Positions 5,999 to 14,093 of a stretch of 17,083 nucleotides of DNA are shown piece by piece; the first letter of the stretch is position 1; every line of letters begins with the position of its first letter. Both the position numbers and the translations under genes were made by a program. This DNA comes from Alphaproteobacteria bacterium UBA2966. GTDB lineage: Bacteria > Pseudomonadota > Alphaproteobacteria > UBA2966. Location of the stretch: NCBI GenBank assembly GCA_002348365.1, contig DEBC01000041.1, positions 3,004 through 20,086 on the forward strand. The letters run 5' to 3'. The notes beneath the pieces were generated by a model that worked only from the letters and a program-made list of their open reading frames with translations, searched no databases and was not told the origin of the DNA.

Positions 5999-7525
5999 TC
6001 AATCATCTGTGACGAGCAACGAAACCCCCAGCTGCGCACGACGGCGAAGCCACGGCGTCGGGCGATAGCGTGGATCGCCCGTGAGTTTGTAGATGTTTTG
6101 TAGCACACGCAAGACAGTGGTGGGGCCGATTGCATCACCCCAGGCAAGGGGACCGGAGGGATAGGCGAGCGCAAGAGATACAGCCTGATCAATATCTTCG
6201 GGTGACGAGGTTCGTGCTTGTGCGACGGCGCATCCGATATTGATGATCATCGAGACTACGCGCTGGGCCACGAACCCGGGTCCATCGTTGATAACGGTGG
6301 CCGGAACATCGCCTCCACCAAACAATCCATGCGCTGACGCGGCGATTTCCGCGGCCGTCACCGGCGTTCGCATGAGAGTCCATCGACGCCCGGCACCAAA
6401 CAGAGAATCCACAGCAATGGTTCTTGTTGCGTCGAGACCCTGCTCGACCGCCGCAGTGGTGGCGTCATCTCCGATGGGAGTCACCAGGATGAGTGCGTCA
6501 TCCGATGGTCGTTGATCCTTCTCCAGGTTGCCGCCCGCATCGATGACAGCCTGGCGCACAGCCTCAGCCGCCTCAGGTTCTTCATCGCTGATCCAGACGC
6601 TCCGACCATCGTATGGTGGCACCGCCGGTTCATCGTCTCCGACTGGGGTGCCTTCCGGATAGTCATAGAAGCCTTGACCGACCTTGCGGCCGAGCAGGCC
6701 TGCCTCCATGCGAAGGGACATCATCAGGGATGGCCGATAACGGGGCTCGTCATTGAACTGGCGGTATATCATCTCCGTTGCGGGGTGGGTGGTGTCCAAC
6801 GCGGTGAGGTCCATCAGTTCGAAAGGGCCCATGCGAAAGCCCACCCCGTCACGAAGGATGCGATCGATATCGTAGAAGTCGGCGACTCCATCCTCGAATA
6901 TGTGTGCGGACTCAACTGTGAAGCCGCGACCAATTTGATTGACCAGAAAACCGGGTGCATCCCCGACCCGCACGGGAACGCGTCCCATTCTCTTGCCGAG
7001 TTGGAGAAGAGTATCGGCTACACCGGGCCCGGTACGGGCACCTTCGATGACCTCTACCAGGCGCATCAGGGGCACGGGATTGAAAAAGTGCATCCCGGCA
7101 ATTCGTTCGGGCCGTTCGCAAGAAGCTGCAATGAGCGTTACGGACAACGACGACGTGTTACTGGCCAGGATGGCGTCTTCGTCCACGATGGTCTCGAGTT
7201 CGGCAAAAACCTTCCGCTTGATGTCCAGGTCCTCGATGACGGCTTCGATGACGATGGGGCAAGGAGCGAGGTCCGAGACATTGTTTACGATCTCGAGTCG
7301 GTCGACCGCGGCTTTCGCATCGGGGCCTTCCATGCGTCCGCGCTCAACCGCACGATCTAGCATCTTTTCTATAAACGAGGCTGCGTCCAGCGCCGCATCG
7401 TGGTTGGCATCGAACAGTTTGACGGTGCAGCCACCGACCGCGGCCACCTGCGCAATGCCTCTGCCCATCGTTCCCGCGCCGATGACGCCGACGGTCAAGC
7501 CTTCCTGATTCGCATCAATTGTCAC
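5999..7525 (-). CDS. 3-hydroxyacyl-CoA dehydrogenase, PaaH/3-hydroxyadipyl-CoA dehydrogenase type
   Basis: This 508-residue NAD-dependent enzyme oxidises 3-hydroxyacyl-CoA to 3-oxoacyl-CoA. The Rossmann motif is GVIGAGTMGRGIAQ (13-26). SNTSSLS (122-128), the catalytic His146 in GMHFFNPVP and Asn149, and Glu158 in RLVEVIEG complete the active site. DAPGFLVNQI (189-198) opens the first C-terminal dimerisation domain, and a second copy begins near VINDGPGFVAQRV and ends YPSGPLAWGD. The long form with duplicated C-terminal domain is that of PaaH/PaaC (3-hydroxyadipyl-CoA) rather than short-chain FadB-like single-domain enzymes. It starts at a GTG 3 nt after the hydratase stop, with AAGGGAGAA inside the hydratase 3' end as ribosome-binding site. 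Confidence 0.92.
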   Translation of the reverse strand: MTIDANQEGLTVGVIGAGTMGRGIAQVAAVGGCTVKLFDANHDAALDAASFIEKMLDRAVERGRMEGPDAKAAVDRLEIVNNVSDLAPCPIVIEAVIEDLDIKRKVFAELETIVDEDAILASNTSSLSVTLIAASCERPERIAGMHFFNPVPLMRLVEVIEGARTGPGVADTLLQLGKRMGRVPVRVGDAPGFLVNQIGRGFTVESAHIFEDGVADFYDIDRILRDGVGFRMGPFELMDLTALDTTHPATEMIYRQFNDEPRYRPSLMMSLRMEAGLLGRKVGQGFYDYPEGTPVGDDEPAVPPYDGRSVWISDEEPEAAEAVRQAVIDAGGNLEKDQRPSDDALILVTPIGDDATTAAVEQGLDATRTIAVDSLFGAGRRWTLMRTPVTAAEIAASAHGLFGGGDVPATVINDGPGFVAQRVVSMIINIGCAVAQARTSSPEDIDQAVSLALAYPSGPLAWGDAIGPTTVLRVLQNIYKLTGDPRYRPTPWLRRRAQLGVSLLVTDD

Positions 7526-7528
7526 AGA

Positions 7529-8299
7529 TCATTCTCCCTTGAACTGCGGTTTGCGTTTTTCGACGAAGGCTTGCATGCCTTCCGTCTGATCGTCGGTGTC
7601 AAACAGGAACTCCATCGCGCGTCGTTCAAGCAGCAGACCAGTGTCGAGCGCAGCATCAGCGCCCGCCATCACGGTTTCCTTGGTAAACCTGACAGCGAGA
7701 GGCGGTAGCGCGGCGATTTTCGTGGCCAGCTCGAGTGCGCGTTCAAGGACCTGATCATCTGGCACAACTTCGCTGGCGAGACCCATGTTGAAGGCCTCTC
7801 GACCATCAATGAATTCTCCGGTGAGCAGCATCTTCATAGCTTTGTATTTACCGACCGCACGGGCGAGCCGCTGTGTGCCTCCACCGCCCGCCATGATCCC
7901 GACTTTGACCTCCGGCTGGCCAAACGTTGCATTCTCACCTGCGATGATGATGTCGGTGTGCATGGCCAGCTCGCATCCGCCCCCGAGGGCAAATCCGTTC
8001 ACCGCCGCAATGACCGGGTGGGGGCAATCCGATATGACCTTCCAGAGTTGACGGACACCAATCGCCAACCAGTCACGGGGCCGCATCGTTGACATCTCCT
8101 TCAGATCTGCGCCCGCAGCGAAGGCACGCTCATCTCCGGTGACGACGATGCAGCGCACATCGTTGTCTACTGAAAGCTCGCGAAACGCGCCGACCAGAGC
8201 CTGACGGGTCGGAAGATCCAACGCGTTGAGGGCGTCGGGACGGTTGAGCTTTACCAGTGCCACATGATCTGCGGGCCGTTCGACGAGGACGAGGGACAC
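7529..8299 (-). CDS. Enoyl-CoA hydratase (crotonase fold), PaaF-like
   Basis: This 256-residue protein hydrates 2-enoyl-CoA to 3-hydroxyacyl-CoA. The oxyanion-hole segments are FAAGADLKEM (60-69) and GFALGGGCELAM (102-113). Both catalytic glutamates are in place: Glu110 in GGGCELAM and Glu130 in TFGQPEVKVG, the same 20-residue spacing as Glu144/Glu164 of rat crotonase. AGGGGTQRL and the C-terminal FVEKRKPQFKG are typical. It is therefore a genuine hydratase rather than an isomerase or decarboxylase, though specificity is not determined. The start is GTG, preceded by AAAGGAG at good distance. It lies 28 nt downstream of the acyl-CoA synthetase. Confidence 0.95.
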   Translation of the reverse strand: MSLVLVERPADHVALVKLNRPDALNALDLPTRQALVGAFRELSVDNDVRCIVVTGDERAFAAGADLKEMSTMRPRDWLAIGVRQLWKVISDCPHPVIAAVNGFALGGGCELAMHTDIIIAGENATFGQPEVKVGIMAGGGGTQRLARAVGKYKAMKMLLTGEFIDGREAFNMGLASEVVPDDQVLERALELATKIAALPPLAVRFTKETVMAGADAALDTGLLLERRAMEFLFDTDDQTEGMQAFVEKRKPQFKGE

Positions 8300-8327
8300 G
8301 ATCTTGCTCCTTTTGCGGTCTACTTGT

Positions 8328-10445
8328 TCAACGCTTCTCAGTTGAAAGGACCATCCAATCCACTGCGATCAAACCGTCTGCATTGGCAAACACAGGATTG
8401 AGATCGACTTCTGAGATTTCCGGATGATCCACGGCGAAATACGACAGTGCAATCAGCGCATCGCTCAGCACTTCTTGATTGACTGAAGGGAGGCCTCGGG
8501 CGCCATCCAGCAGAGCCTTGCATTTTAGAGTGGCGATCATCTGAGAGACATCACTCTTGGTAAGTGGTGCACGGCCGAATGCCACATCCTTCAGGGTCTC
8601 GATGAACACGCCACCGAGTCCGAACATGATGATGGGGCCAAAAATCGGATCTCGACGCATGCCGAGGACAAGTTCAGTTCCAGGCGCAGCCATCGGCTGA
8701 ACAAGCACACCATCGATGTGAGCATTCGGGCTGTGTTGTGCCGCTGAAGCCAAAATCTCGTCAGTCGCCGACCGAACTTCTTCCTCTGTTGTCAGTCCAA
8801 GTTGAACACCGCCCGCATCGGACTTGTGCAGGATGTCGGGAGATTCGATCTTCAGCGCGATCGGCCAACCCAGCTTTGCTCCGAGTGCCGCCGCTTCCTC
8901 TCCATTCGACGCCAATTCTGCCGCAACCAGCGGCATATCTGCTTTGACCAACAAATTACGGGCATGGAGGCTGGGCACTGGGACCGGCAGGTTGTCATCC
9001 GTGACCACGTGTGCCAATTCGATGGGGCGAGGTTCCTCCAACAGGCGTTGCCTTGCCTCGCCATACGAAGCCATGCCTGAGATGATATCGATCGCGGGTT
9101 CCGTTGCCCCGATCACACAAATTCCTTCATCACGAATTCTGTCAAGTGCCCCCGGCGGTGCTGCCAGCCAGCAGACGACAAAAGGTTTTGTCACAGTTCG
9201 CTTGAGCTCGATCAACACCTCGACCAGTTCGTCGACGAAGCCATGCATGAGCTGGAACCAGATGACGGCAGCGTGAACCGCGGGATCCTCCAGCGCGATG
9301 GTGACGCTTCTGGTCAAAATATCGGGTTCAGCAATGAACTGCGCCGTCAGGTCCACGGGATTCCCTGGCATGCCGAAGGGGGGGATGACCTCACGCAGCC
9401 GCGCTTGGGTGTTCTCCGACAACACCGGGACGTCGAGGCCTAATTCTTCAGCCCGATCGGCCATGAGGGCGGCGGCACCACCGGATTGCGTGATGATGGC
9501 GACTCCTCGGCCTTCTGGGATTCTGCAGGTGGAAAATGCGGAGACGAGATCGAGCAGGTGCTGTTCATTGTTCGCCCGCACGATTCCATGCTGACGGGCG
9601 ACCGCATCAAATACGGCGTCTTCGCCGGCCAGGGCCCCGGTGTGGGATGCCGCGGCTCGCACGCCTGCTTCGTTGCGGCCCACCTTTGTGACGACCAGGG
9701 GTTTATTCAGTTGAATGGACTTGGCCGCAAGTCGCAGTAGGCTCTCCGGGTTTTTGAGACCTTCCAGATAAGCAGCGGCGACCTTGATGCGATCGTCGTC
9801 GAGCAATTCCTCAAGGACCTCTGTCAGGGTGATGTCGGCCTCGTTGCCGGTATTGACGAAGTAGCCAAAACCCGCGCCCTGGCTTCGAGCTAGTGCGGCG
9901 ATCCCGGTTCCAAAAGCGCCCGACTGGCTGGCGAAGGCAACAGGGCCAGTGACCGGCGGTTCGTATGCATACTGGCTGAATGTGGCAGTCATTCCTTCGA
10001 AGGCATTGATCAGGCCAAGGTTGTTGGGTCCGCAGATGCGGATGCCATTCTTGCGTGCCGTTTCCAGTAATTCCGACTCCAGCCGCTGACCTTCCTCGCC
10101 CATCTCGCCAAATCCGGCACTGAAGATGACGGCGACTGGTACGCCCTTGCGCCCCAATGCTTCCACGGTGGCGATTACACGCCGTGCCGCCACGATAATG
10201 ATGGCGAGGTCGGGTGTCTCAGGAAGCGAGTCCACATCTGGAAAGCAGGGAATTCCATCCAATTCGTCGTACTTCGGATTCACCGGATAGATGCGGCCCG
10301 TGTAGCCGTCACGGCGCAGGTAGTGGAAAGGACGGCCATTCAGTTTGTTGCTGTCCCCCGTAGCGCCGATGATCGCGATAGACTCCGGACGCAACAACGC
10401 GTGCAGGGCCGTCTTGCTGGAATCGGATGAGTCGGAATTCAACAT
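8328..10445 (-). CDS. Acyl-CoA synthetase (ADP-forming), fused alpha-beta
   Basis: This protein converts an organic acid, CoA and ATP to acyl-CoA, ADP and phosphate, in the acetate-CoA ligase (ADP-forming) family. From the ATG at 10445 it has 705 residues. A CoA-binding Rossmann domain (about 18-150) carries RPESIAIIGATG. Succinyl-CoA-synthetase-like flavodoxin domains (about 165-460) have FASQSGAFG and the phosphohistidine loop ASHTGALAGED with His268. A C-terminal ATP-grasp domain (about 500-705) has ALKIESPDILHKSDAGGV with the second phospho-transfer His540. Both relay histidines are present, so it should be active. An in-frame GTG/ATG region up to 10643 could lengthen it by 66 residues, but those residues match nothing familiar and would fill the divergent promoter region, so 10445 is preferred despite a poor ribosome-binding site. 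It is the first gene of the operon and supplies the CoA-activation step; in known dca/paa/pca-type pathways this is more often done by a CoA-transferase or AMP-forming ligase. Confidence 0.9.
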   Translation of the reverse strand: MLNSDSSDSSKTALHALLRPESIAIIGATGDSNKLNGRPFHYLRRDGYTGRIYPVNPKYDELDGIPCFPDVDSLPETPDLAIIIVAARRVIATVEALGRKGVPVAVIFSAGFGEMGEEGQRLESELLETARKNGIRICGPNNLGLINAFEGMTATFSQYAYEPPVTGPVAFASQSGAFGTGIAALARSQGAGFGYFVNTGNEADITLTEVLEELLDDDRIKVAAAYLEGLKNPESLLRLAAKSIQLNKPLVVTKVGRNEAGVRAAASHTGALAGEDAVFDAVARQHGIVRANNEQHLLDLVSAFSTCRIPEGRGVAIITQSGGAAALMADRAEELGLDVPVLSENTQARLREVIPPFGMPGNPVDLTAQFIAEPDILTRSVTIALEDPAVHAAVIWFQLMHGFVDELVEVLIELKRTVTKPFVVCWLAAPPGALDRIRDEGICVIGATEPAIDIISGMASYGEARQRLLEEPRPIELAHVVTDDNLPVPVPSLHARNLLVKADMPLVAAELASNGEEAAALGAKLGWPIALKIESPDILHKSDAGGVQLGLTTEEEVRSATDEILASAAQHSPNAHIDGVLVQPMAAPGTELVLGMRRDPIFGPIIMFGLGGVFIETLKDVAFGRAPLTKSDVSQMIATLKCKALLDGARGLPSVNQEVLSDALIALSYFAVDHPEISEVDLNPVFANADGLIAVDWMVLSTEKR

Positions 10446-10645
10446 CTTGGGATGACTCTGGGGGGATCGGTCATACAGCGGCCGCCCCGTTTGAGATGGA
10501 TGGGCGGCCGTGAGGGCAACATAGCGGAGTGCCCCGTCGCGGCTCAACACCAAGCGAAGTCTCGCAGAGTCCTGTTGCCCGGCAACGTGGTCGCTCCTAA
10601 GCTCAGAGAACCGGCAAGTATCCGGTAGCGTAAGGGGAGCCAATC
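10446..10645. promoter_or_regulatory. Divergent intergenic region with two inverted repeats
   Basis: These 200 bp separate the beta-oxidation operon (-) from the amidohydrolase gene (+). Two palindromes stand out. CGGCCGCCC (10479-10487) is matched by GGGCGGCCG (10502-10510) across a 14-nt loop. GTTGCC-C-GGCAAC (10574-10586) is a compact 13-bp operator-like dyad. For the + gene, TTGCCC (10575-10580) overlaps the second dyad, and a weak TAAGCT lies 17 nt on; AAGGGGAG (10632-10639) is a good ribosome-binding site for the ATG at 10646. Shared control of both units by a repressor or activator binding here is a reasonable inference. No regulator gene lies in the window. Confidence 0.45.
10518..10547 (-). 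promoter_or_regulatory. Putative promoter of the acyl-CoA degradation operon
   Basis: On the minus strand, TTGAGC (10547-10542) and TATGTT (10523-10518) are separated by 18 nt, each four of six to the housekeeping consensus. The start site would fall near 10511, directly before the 9-bp inverted repeat at 10510-10479. That repeat would then form a hairpin at the very 5' end of the operon mRNA or act as a downstream operator. Confidence 0.35.
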
Positions 10646-12142
10646 ATGTCGGAATTCGACATCGTTGTACGCAATGGGACCGTGGTCACGGCCGCCGACA
10701 CGGCATCTTGCGACGTCGGTATCCGCGAAGGTCGGATCGTGGCGCTCGGCGAGGGTCTTGGCCAGGGTGCCCGCGAGATCGATGCAGGCGGAAAGCTGGT
10801 ATTGCCGGGAGGCATCGACAGCCACTGCCATATCGATCAGGTATCGGGTATGGGCGTGCGCACGGCCGACGACTTCCACAGCGCCACAATCTCCGCGGCC
10901 TTCGGAGGTAACACCACGGTCATCCCGTTTGCGGCGCAGCAGCGCGGCCAATCGTTGCGTTCTGTGGTGCAGGATTACCACGAGTTGGCAACGCCCAAGG
11001 CGGTCATCGACTACGCATTCCATCTGATCATTTCTGATCCCAGCGAACAGATTCTCAATCAGGAACTGCCGGCGTTGATCCACGATGGGTATACCTCGTT
11101 CAAAGTCTTCATGACGTACGAACGGATGCGTCTCAACGACAGGCAACTGCTCGATGTGCTCAGCGTTGCCCGTCGGGAAGGCGCGCTGATGATGGTGCAT
11201 GCCGAAAACGACGACGTTATCGCCTGGATCAGCGCTAAGCTTCTGGAACAGGGTCACCGCGAGCCGAAATTCCACGCTATCAGCCACGCCCAGATCGCAG
11301 AGAGTGAAGCGACCCATCGTGCGATTCGCCTTTCAGAATTGATGGATGTGCCGCTTCTTGTGGTTCACGTGTCTGCCGAAGGCGCCATGAATGAGATTCG
11401 CCGTGCGCAGAATGCCGGTTTGAGGGTCTATGGAGAGACGTGCCCGCAGTACCTATTCTTGACCAAGGAGGATCTGGATCTGCCGGCCGTGGAGGGAGCC
11501 AAGTTCTGCTGCAGCCCGCCGCCCCGTGACACCAATTCACAGGCTGCAATGTGGAGGGGACTGAAAAACGGCACCTTCCAGGTCTTTTCATCCGATCACG
11601 CGCCATATCGCTTTGACGAGACGGGGAAGCTGTCTGCGGGGCCGAATCCAAGTTTCAAGGAGATTGCGAACGGTCTTCCAGGTCTGGAACTCCGTCTTCC
11701 CTTGCTATTTTCAGAGGGGGTGCAGACGGGTCGTCTGACCGTCAATGAATTCGTTGCACTGGCGTCGACAAACGCCGCCAGAATTTATGGTTTGGATGGG
11801 CGCAAAGGATCGATCGCCGTGGGTCTGGATGCTGATCTGGCCATCTGGAATCCCGACCGTTCCGTTACGGTGACAGCGGATATGATGCATGACAACGCCG
11901 GATACACACCGTACGAGGGGCGAACCCTGAATGGCTGGCCGGAGACCGTTGTCAGCCGGGGACGCGTTATCGTGAACGAAGGAGAATTCTCAGCGGAACC
12001 CGGGTCCGGGGATTTTCTACCCTGCGAAAAGCCCGAACCGGCACGCCCACTTGGCAGGTTGTTGCCCGAGGTTGATCCAGCGACCAATTTCGGTGCCGAG
12101 ATCATTTCCGATACTCCTTTGGACACGGGTGCCGGCGACTGA
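10646..12142 (+). CDS. Dihydropyrimidinase/hydantoinase-family amidohydrolase
   Basis: This 498-residue member of the cyclic amidohydrolases hydrolyses cyclic ureides or imides such as dihydropyrimidines, hydantoins or related rings. All binuclear metal ligands are visible: His60 and His62 in GIDSHCHIDQ, the Lys153 that becomes carboxylated in SFKVFMTYE, His185 in MMVHAEND, His241 in LLVVHVSAEGA, and Asp317 in FSSDHAPYRFD. The length is slightly above the usual 460-485 residues owing to a C-terminal tail after GRVIVNEGEF. The start has a strong AAGGGGAG site 6 nt upstream. It is transcribed divergently from the acyl-CoA operon, which suggests that its product feeds that pathway. No carbamoylase or amidase for the second step is visible. 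Substrate specificity cannot be assigned from the motifs. Confidence 0.9.
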   Translation: MSEFDIVVRNGTVVTAADTASCDVGIREGRIVALGEGLGQGAREIDAGGKLVLPGGIDSHCHIDQVSGMGVRTADDFHSATISAAFGGNTTVIPFAAQQRGQSLRSVVQDYHELATPKAVIDYAFHLIISDPSEQILNQELPALIHDGYTSFKVFMTYERMRLNDRQLLDVLSVARREGALMMVHAENDDVIAWISAKLLEQGHREPKFHAISHAQIAESEATHRAIRLSELMDVPLLVVHVSAEGAMNEIRRAQNAGLRVYGETCPQYLFLTKEDLDLPAVEGAKFCCSPPPRDTNSQAAMWRGLKNGTFQVFSSDHAPYRFDETGKLSAGPNPSFKEIANGLPGLELRLPLLFSEGVQTGRLTVNEFVALASTNAARIYGLDGRKGSIAVGLDADLAIWNPDRSVTVTADMMHDNAGYTPYEGRTLNGWPETVVSRGRVIVNEGEFSAEPGSGDFLPCEKPEPARPLGRLLPEVDPATNFGAEIISDTPLDTGAGD

Positions 12143-12145
12143 GGG

Positions 12146-13192
12146 CTAAGCGGAATCAGGTACCGGTGCGTCTTCCCGCAGGAGTTCTTCCTGCTTCAAT
12201 TCGGCCCAGAGATCACCGGGTATTTTGATTTTCATGGCTTCGATGTTGCTCTCGACGATCTGGCGTGAATTGGCTCCAGGTATCACCGAGACAACACTGG
12301 GATGGCCGAACGGGAATTGAAGTGCGGCGGCAGGCAGCGGCACATCATACCGGGTGCAGACCTCTTCAATGCGGCGGGTCTTCTCCATGATTTGTGCTGG
12401 CGCAGGCTGGTATGCATAGAGCGCGCCCGGTACTGCGCCCGTCGCAAGGATTCCCGAGGAGAAGACTCCACCGATGATGACACTGGCGCCATGCTCGACG
12501 CACATCGGTAGTTCCTCGTCCAGGGCGTCCTGATCGAGCAGCGTATAAGGCGACGCAACAAGAAAGAAATCGAGGTCAAATCGTTCGACGAAGCGGGGGA
12601 TCATGCCGACCAGATTGATCCCAGCACCGATCGCCTTCACGAGACCGGCCTTCTTGAGCTCGATCAGAGCCGCGTACCCACCTCCTTCATCCAGTTCTCT
12701 GAACCCTGTCGCAACACCTTCTTCACTCAAACGATGTCGCGTATCCAGATCGTGAATCGCCAGCGCATCCACCCGGTTGATACCCAGGCGTTGGAGGCTG
12801 TCCTCGTAGGATCGCATGAAGCCATCGCGCGTGTAGTCGAAACGCAGATCAAAGGGCAAACCACCCGGCCAGCGCTGCATCCACTTTGAGTTCCTGAAAG
12901 CGGCGGGATCTTCGGGTGCGAACATAACCCGTCCCACTTTGGTCGCCACCGTGAACGAATCACGGGATTGGGTTTCCAGATAACGACCGATTCGATGTTC
13001 ACTGCGCGTCAACCCGTACCACGGCGCGGTGTCGAAATGACGAATGCTGCCGTCATACGCTGCCGCCATGGTGTCCCAGGCCTGAGCTTCGTCGATGATT
13101 TCAGTGGGATTGCCAAGCGTGCCGCCGCCAAATCCCAGCCGAGTAATGTTGAGGTCGGTGTTGCCGATCTGGATGCGTTCAAATGGGTCCAT
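12146..13192 (-). CDS. Aldo/keto reductase, D-threo-aldose 1-dehydrogenase-like
   Basis: This 348-residue (alpha/beta)8 NAD(P)-dependent oxidoreductase has the full catalytic tetrad. Asp54 and Tyr59 lie in HFDTAPWYGLTRSEHRIG, Lys85 in VATKVGR, and His147 in ALAIHDLD. The SEHRIGRYL segment and the VSVIPGANS cofactor-phosphate region near the C-terminus match the aldo/keto reductase branch that includes L-fucose/D-threo-aldose dehydrogenase and pyridoxal 4-dehydrogenase. A sugar, polyol or aldehyde is the likely substrate. It starts 12 nt after the stop of the broken isomerase gene, with AAGG as a modest ribosome-binding site. It is the last gene of the minus-strand group and ends 3 bp from the convergent amidohydrolase stop, with no terminator visible between them. 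Confidence 0.92.
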   Translation of the reverse strand: MDPFERIQIGNTDLNITRLGFGGGTLGNPTEIIDEAQAWDTMAAAYDGSIRHFDTAPWYGLTRSEHRIGRYLETQSRDSFTVATKVGRVMFAPEDPAAFRNSKWMQRWPGGLPFDLRFDYTRDGFMRSYEDSLQRLGINRVDALAIHDLDTRHRLSEEGVATGFRELDEGGGYAALIELKKAGLVKAIGAGINLVGMIPRFVERFDLDFFLVASPYTLLDQDALDEELPMCVEHGASVIIGGVFSSGILATGAVPGALYAYQPAPAQIMEKTRRIEEVCTRYDVPLPAAALQFPFGHPSVVSVIPGANSRQIVESNIEAMKIKIPGDLWAELKQEELLREDAPVPDSA

Positions 13193-13204
13193 GTTCGGAT
13201 TGCC

Positions 13205-14083
13205 TTACCTGTTCACCGCCTCATCGACGGCGGCACGGGTGGTTTCAAAAGATGTGCGGCACACCATTGCCGGATCGTCGGTCCAGTATGATTCGTTCAT
13301 GATCTCGGAGGTGAAAGGACCGGTATAGCCGGTGTCGAGGACCGCTCGACAATAGCCGACGACATCGAAGATTCCATGTCCGGGGTAGGCGCGGTGCTTG
13401 TTGCCGACCAGTTCCTCATGCGGCAAATCCAGCGCATCGTTAACCTGCACGACGGCGATCTGTTCCAGAGACAGTTCTGAGATTATTGAGACATCCTGAC
13501 CGGCACGGAATAGGTGAAAGCAGTCCACGACGAGACCCACGTGCGCCCTGAGGCCTGTCATTTCAAGGACCTCTAAGGCTTCAGGAATGCGACCGCACTT
13601 TCGGATGTGTCCCATGGGTTACAAACCAATGCGAATTTCCCTGGGTGCGGCGAGTTCAGCGATGCGCTTCAAGTTGTCTGCGGTGCCTTGCAGCGATCCA
13701 CCTTCACCAAGTACGGGAAGCATGAGGTAACGACCGCTGAGCTCGGCGCAGGCATCGACCGTGCCCGCCAGCGATTTCATCATGTCGTCGTCGAGCGAGT
13801 CATGCCATCGGACAACGATATCGATGCCTGGTATCAAACCAGCGATACCCAGTCTATGTTGTTCCGCCAGTCTGCGGGCCGTCTCCATATTCGACCCCGG
13901 TCGTGACTCGGTAATGCGACGAACGAGGAACCGGCTTTCCGCAAACTGCCAGTCGGCCTCAGTCATGAGGTGAGGCGCCGCATCGTGCACCCACATCTCG
14001 AGTGCGCCGAATCAGCAGTCGGCTGCGAGAGCAAATTTATGTGCCAGCGCGGTATCCTTGATGGCGATGGTGTTGAGGTGAAG
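13205..14083 (-). pseudogene. Sugar-phosphate isomerase/epimerase-like (xylose-isomerase-type TIM barrel), broken by two in-frame stops and lacking a start
   Basis: Read as one continuous 293-codon frame, this region encodes a full-length xylose-isomerase-like protein. It begins LHLNTIAIKD, the usual N-terminal strand of this family, and passes through HLMTEADW, GIAGLIPGID, YLMLPVLGEGGSL, then AHVGLVVDCFHLFRAG and IAVVQVNDALDLP. It ends with GPFTSEIMNESYW. Codon 24 is TGA (14012-14014) within LAADC*FGALE, where the family usually has Gly (GGA). Codon 155 is TAA (13619-13621) within RIGL*PMGH, where a conserved Glu (GAA) is expected. Both fit single G-to-T changes and neither needs a frameshift. 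No ATG, GTG or TTG precedes the first strand; instead a run of nine C (minus strand) separates it from the SDR stop. The rest is well preserved, so inactivation looks recent. Two open pieces remain (13996-13619 and 13615-13205). Confidence 0.85.
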
Positions 14084-14093
14084 GGGGGGGGAT

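Noticed and set aside
5961..6002. Thiolase start at the upstream TTG (6002)
   Set aside because: The 14 extra residues are not thiolase-like, and the ATG at 5960 has a strong AGGGAGGA site and gives the standard 400-residue length.
6512..7360. 282-codon open frame on the + strand opposite the hydroxyacyl-CoA dehydrogenase
   Set aside because: It is a mirror of codon bias in the true gene, whose Rossmann and catalytic motifs are complete on the minus strand.
10479..10510. Rho-independent terminator
   Set aside because: The GC-rich inverted repeat has a 14-nt loop and no following T run on either strand, and it lies just downstream of a promoter-like pair.
10446..10643. 66-residue N-terminal extension of the acyl-CoA synthetase
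   Set aside because: The extension matches nothing in the family, occupies the divergent promoter region with its dyads, and would start 3 nt from the opposite gene. The start at 10445 gives a normal family N-terminus.
13205..13996. Two separate small genes (13205-13615 and 13619-13996)
   Set aside because: Both are in the same frame, separated by one TAA, and together with 13997-14083 make one full-length isomerase-like protein; neither half is a normal family domain.
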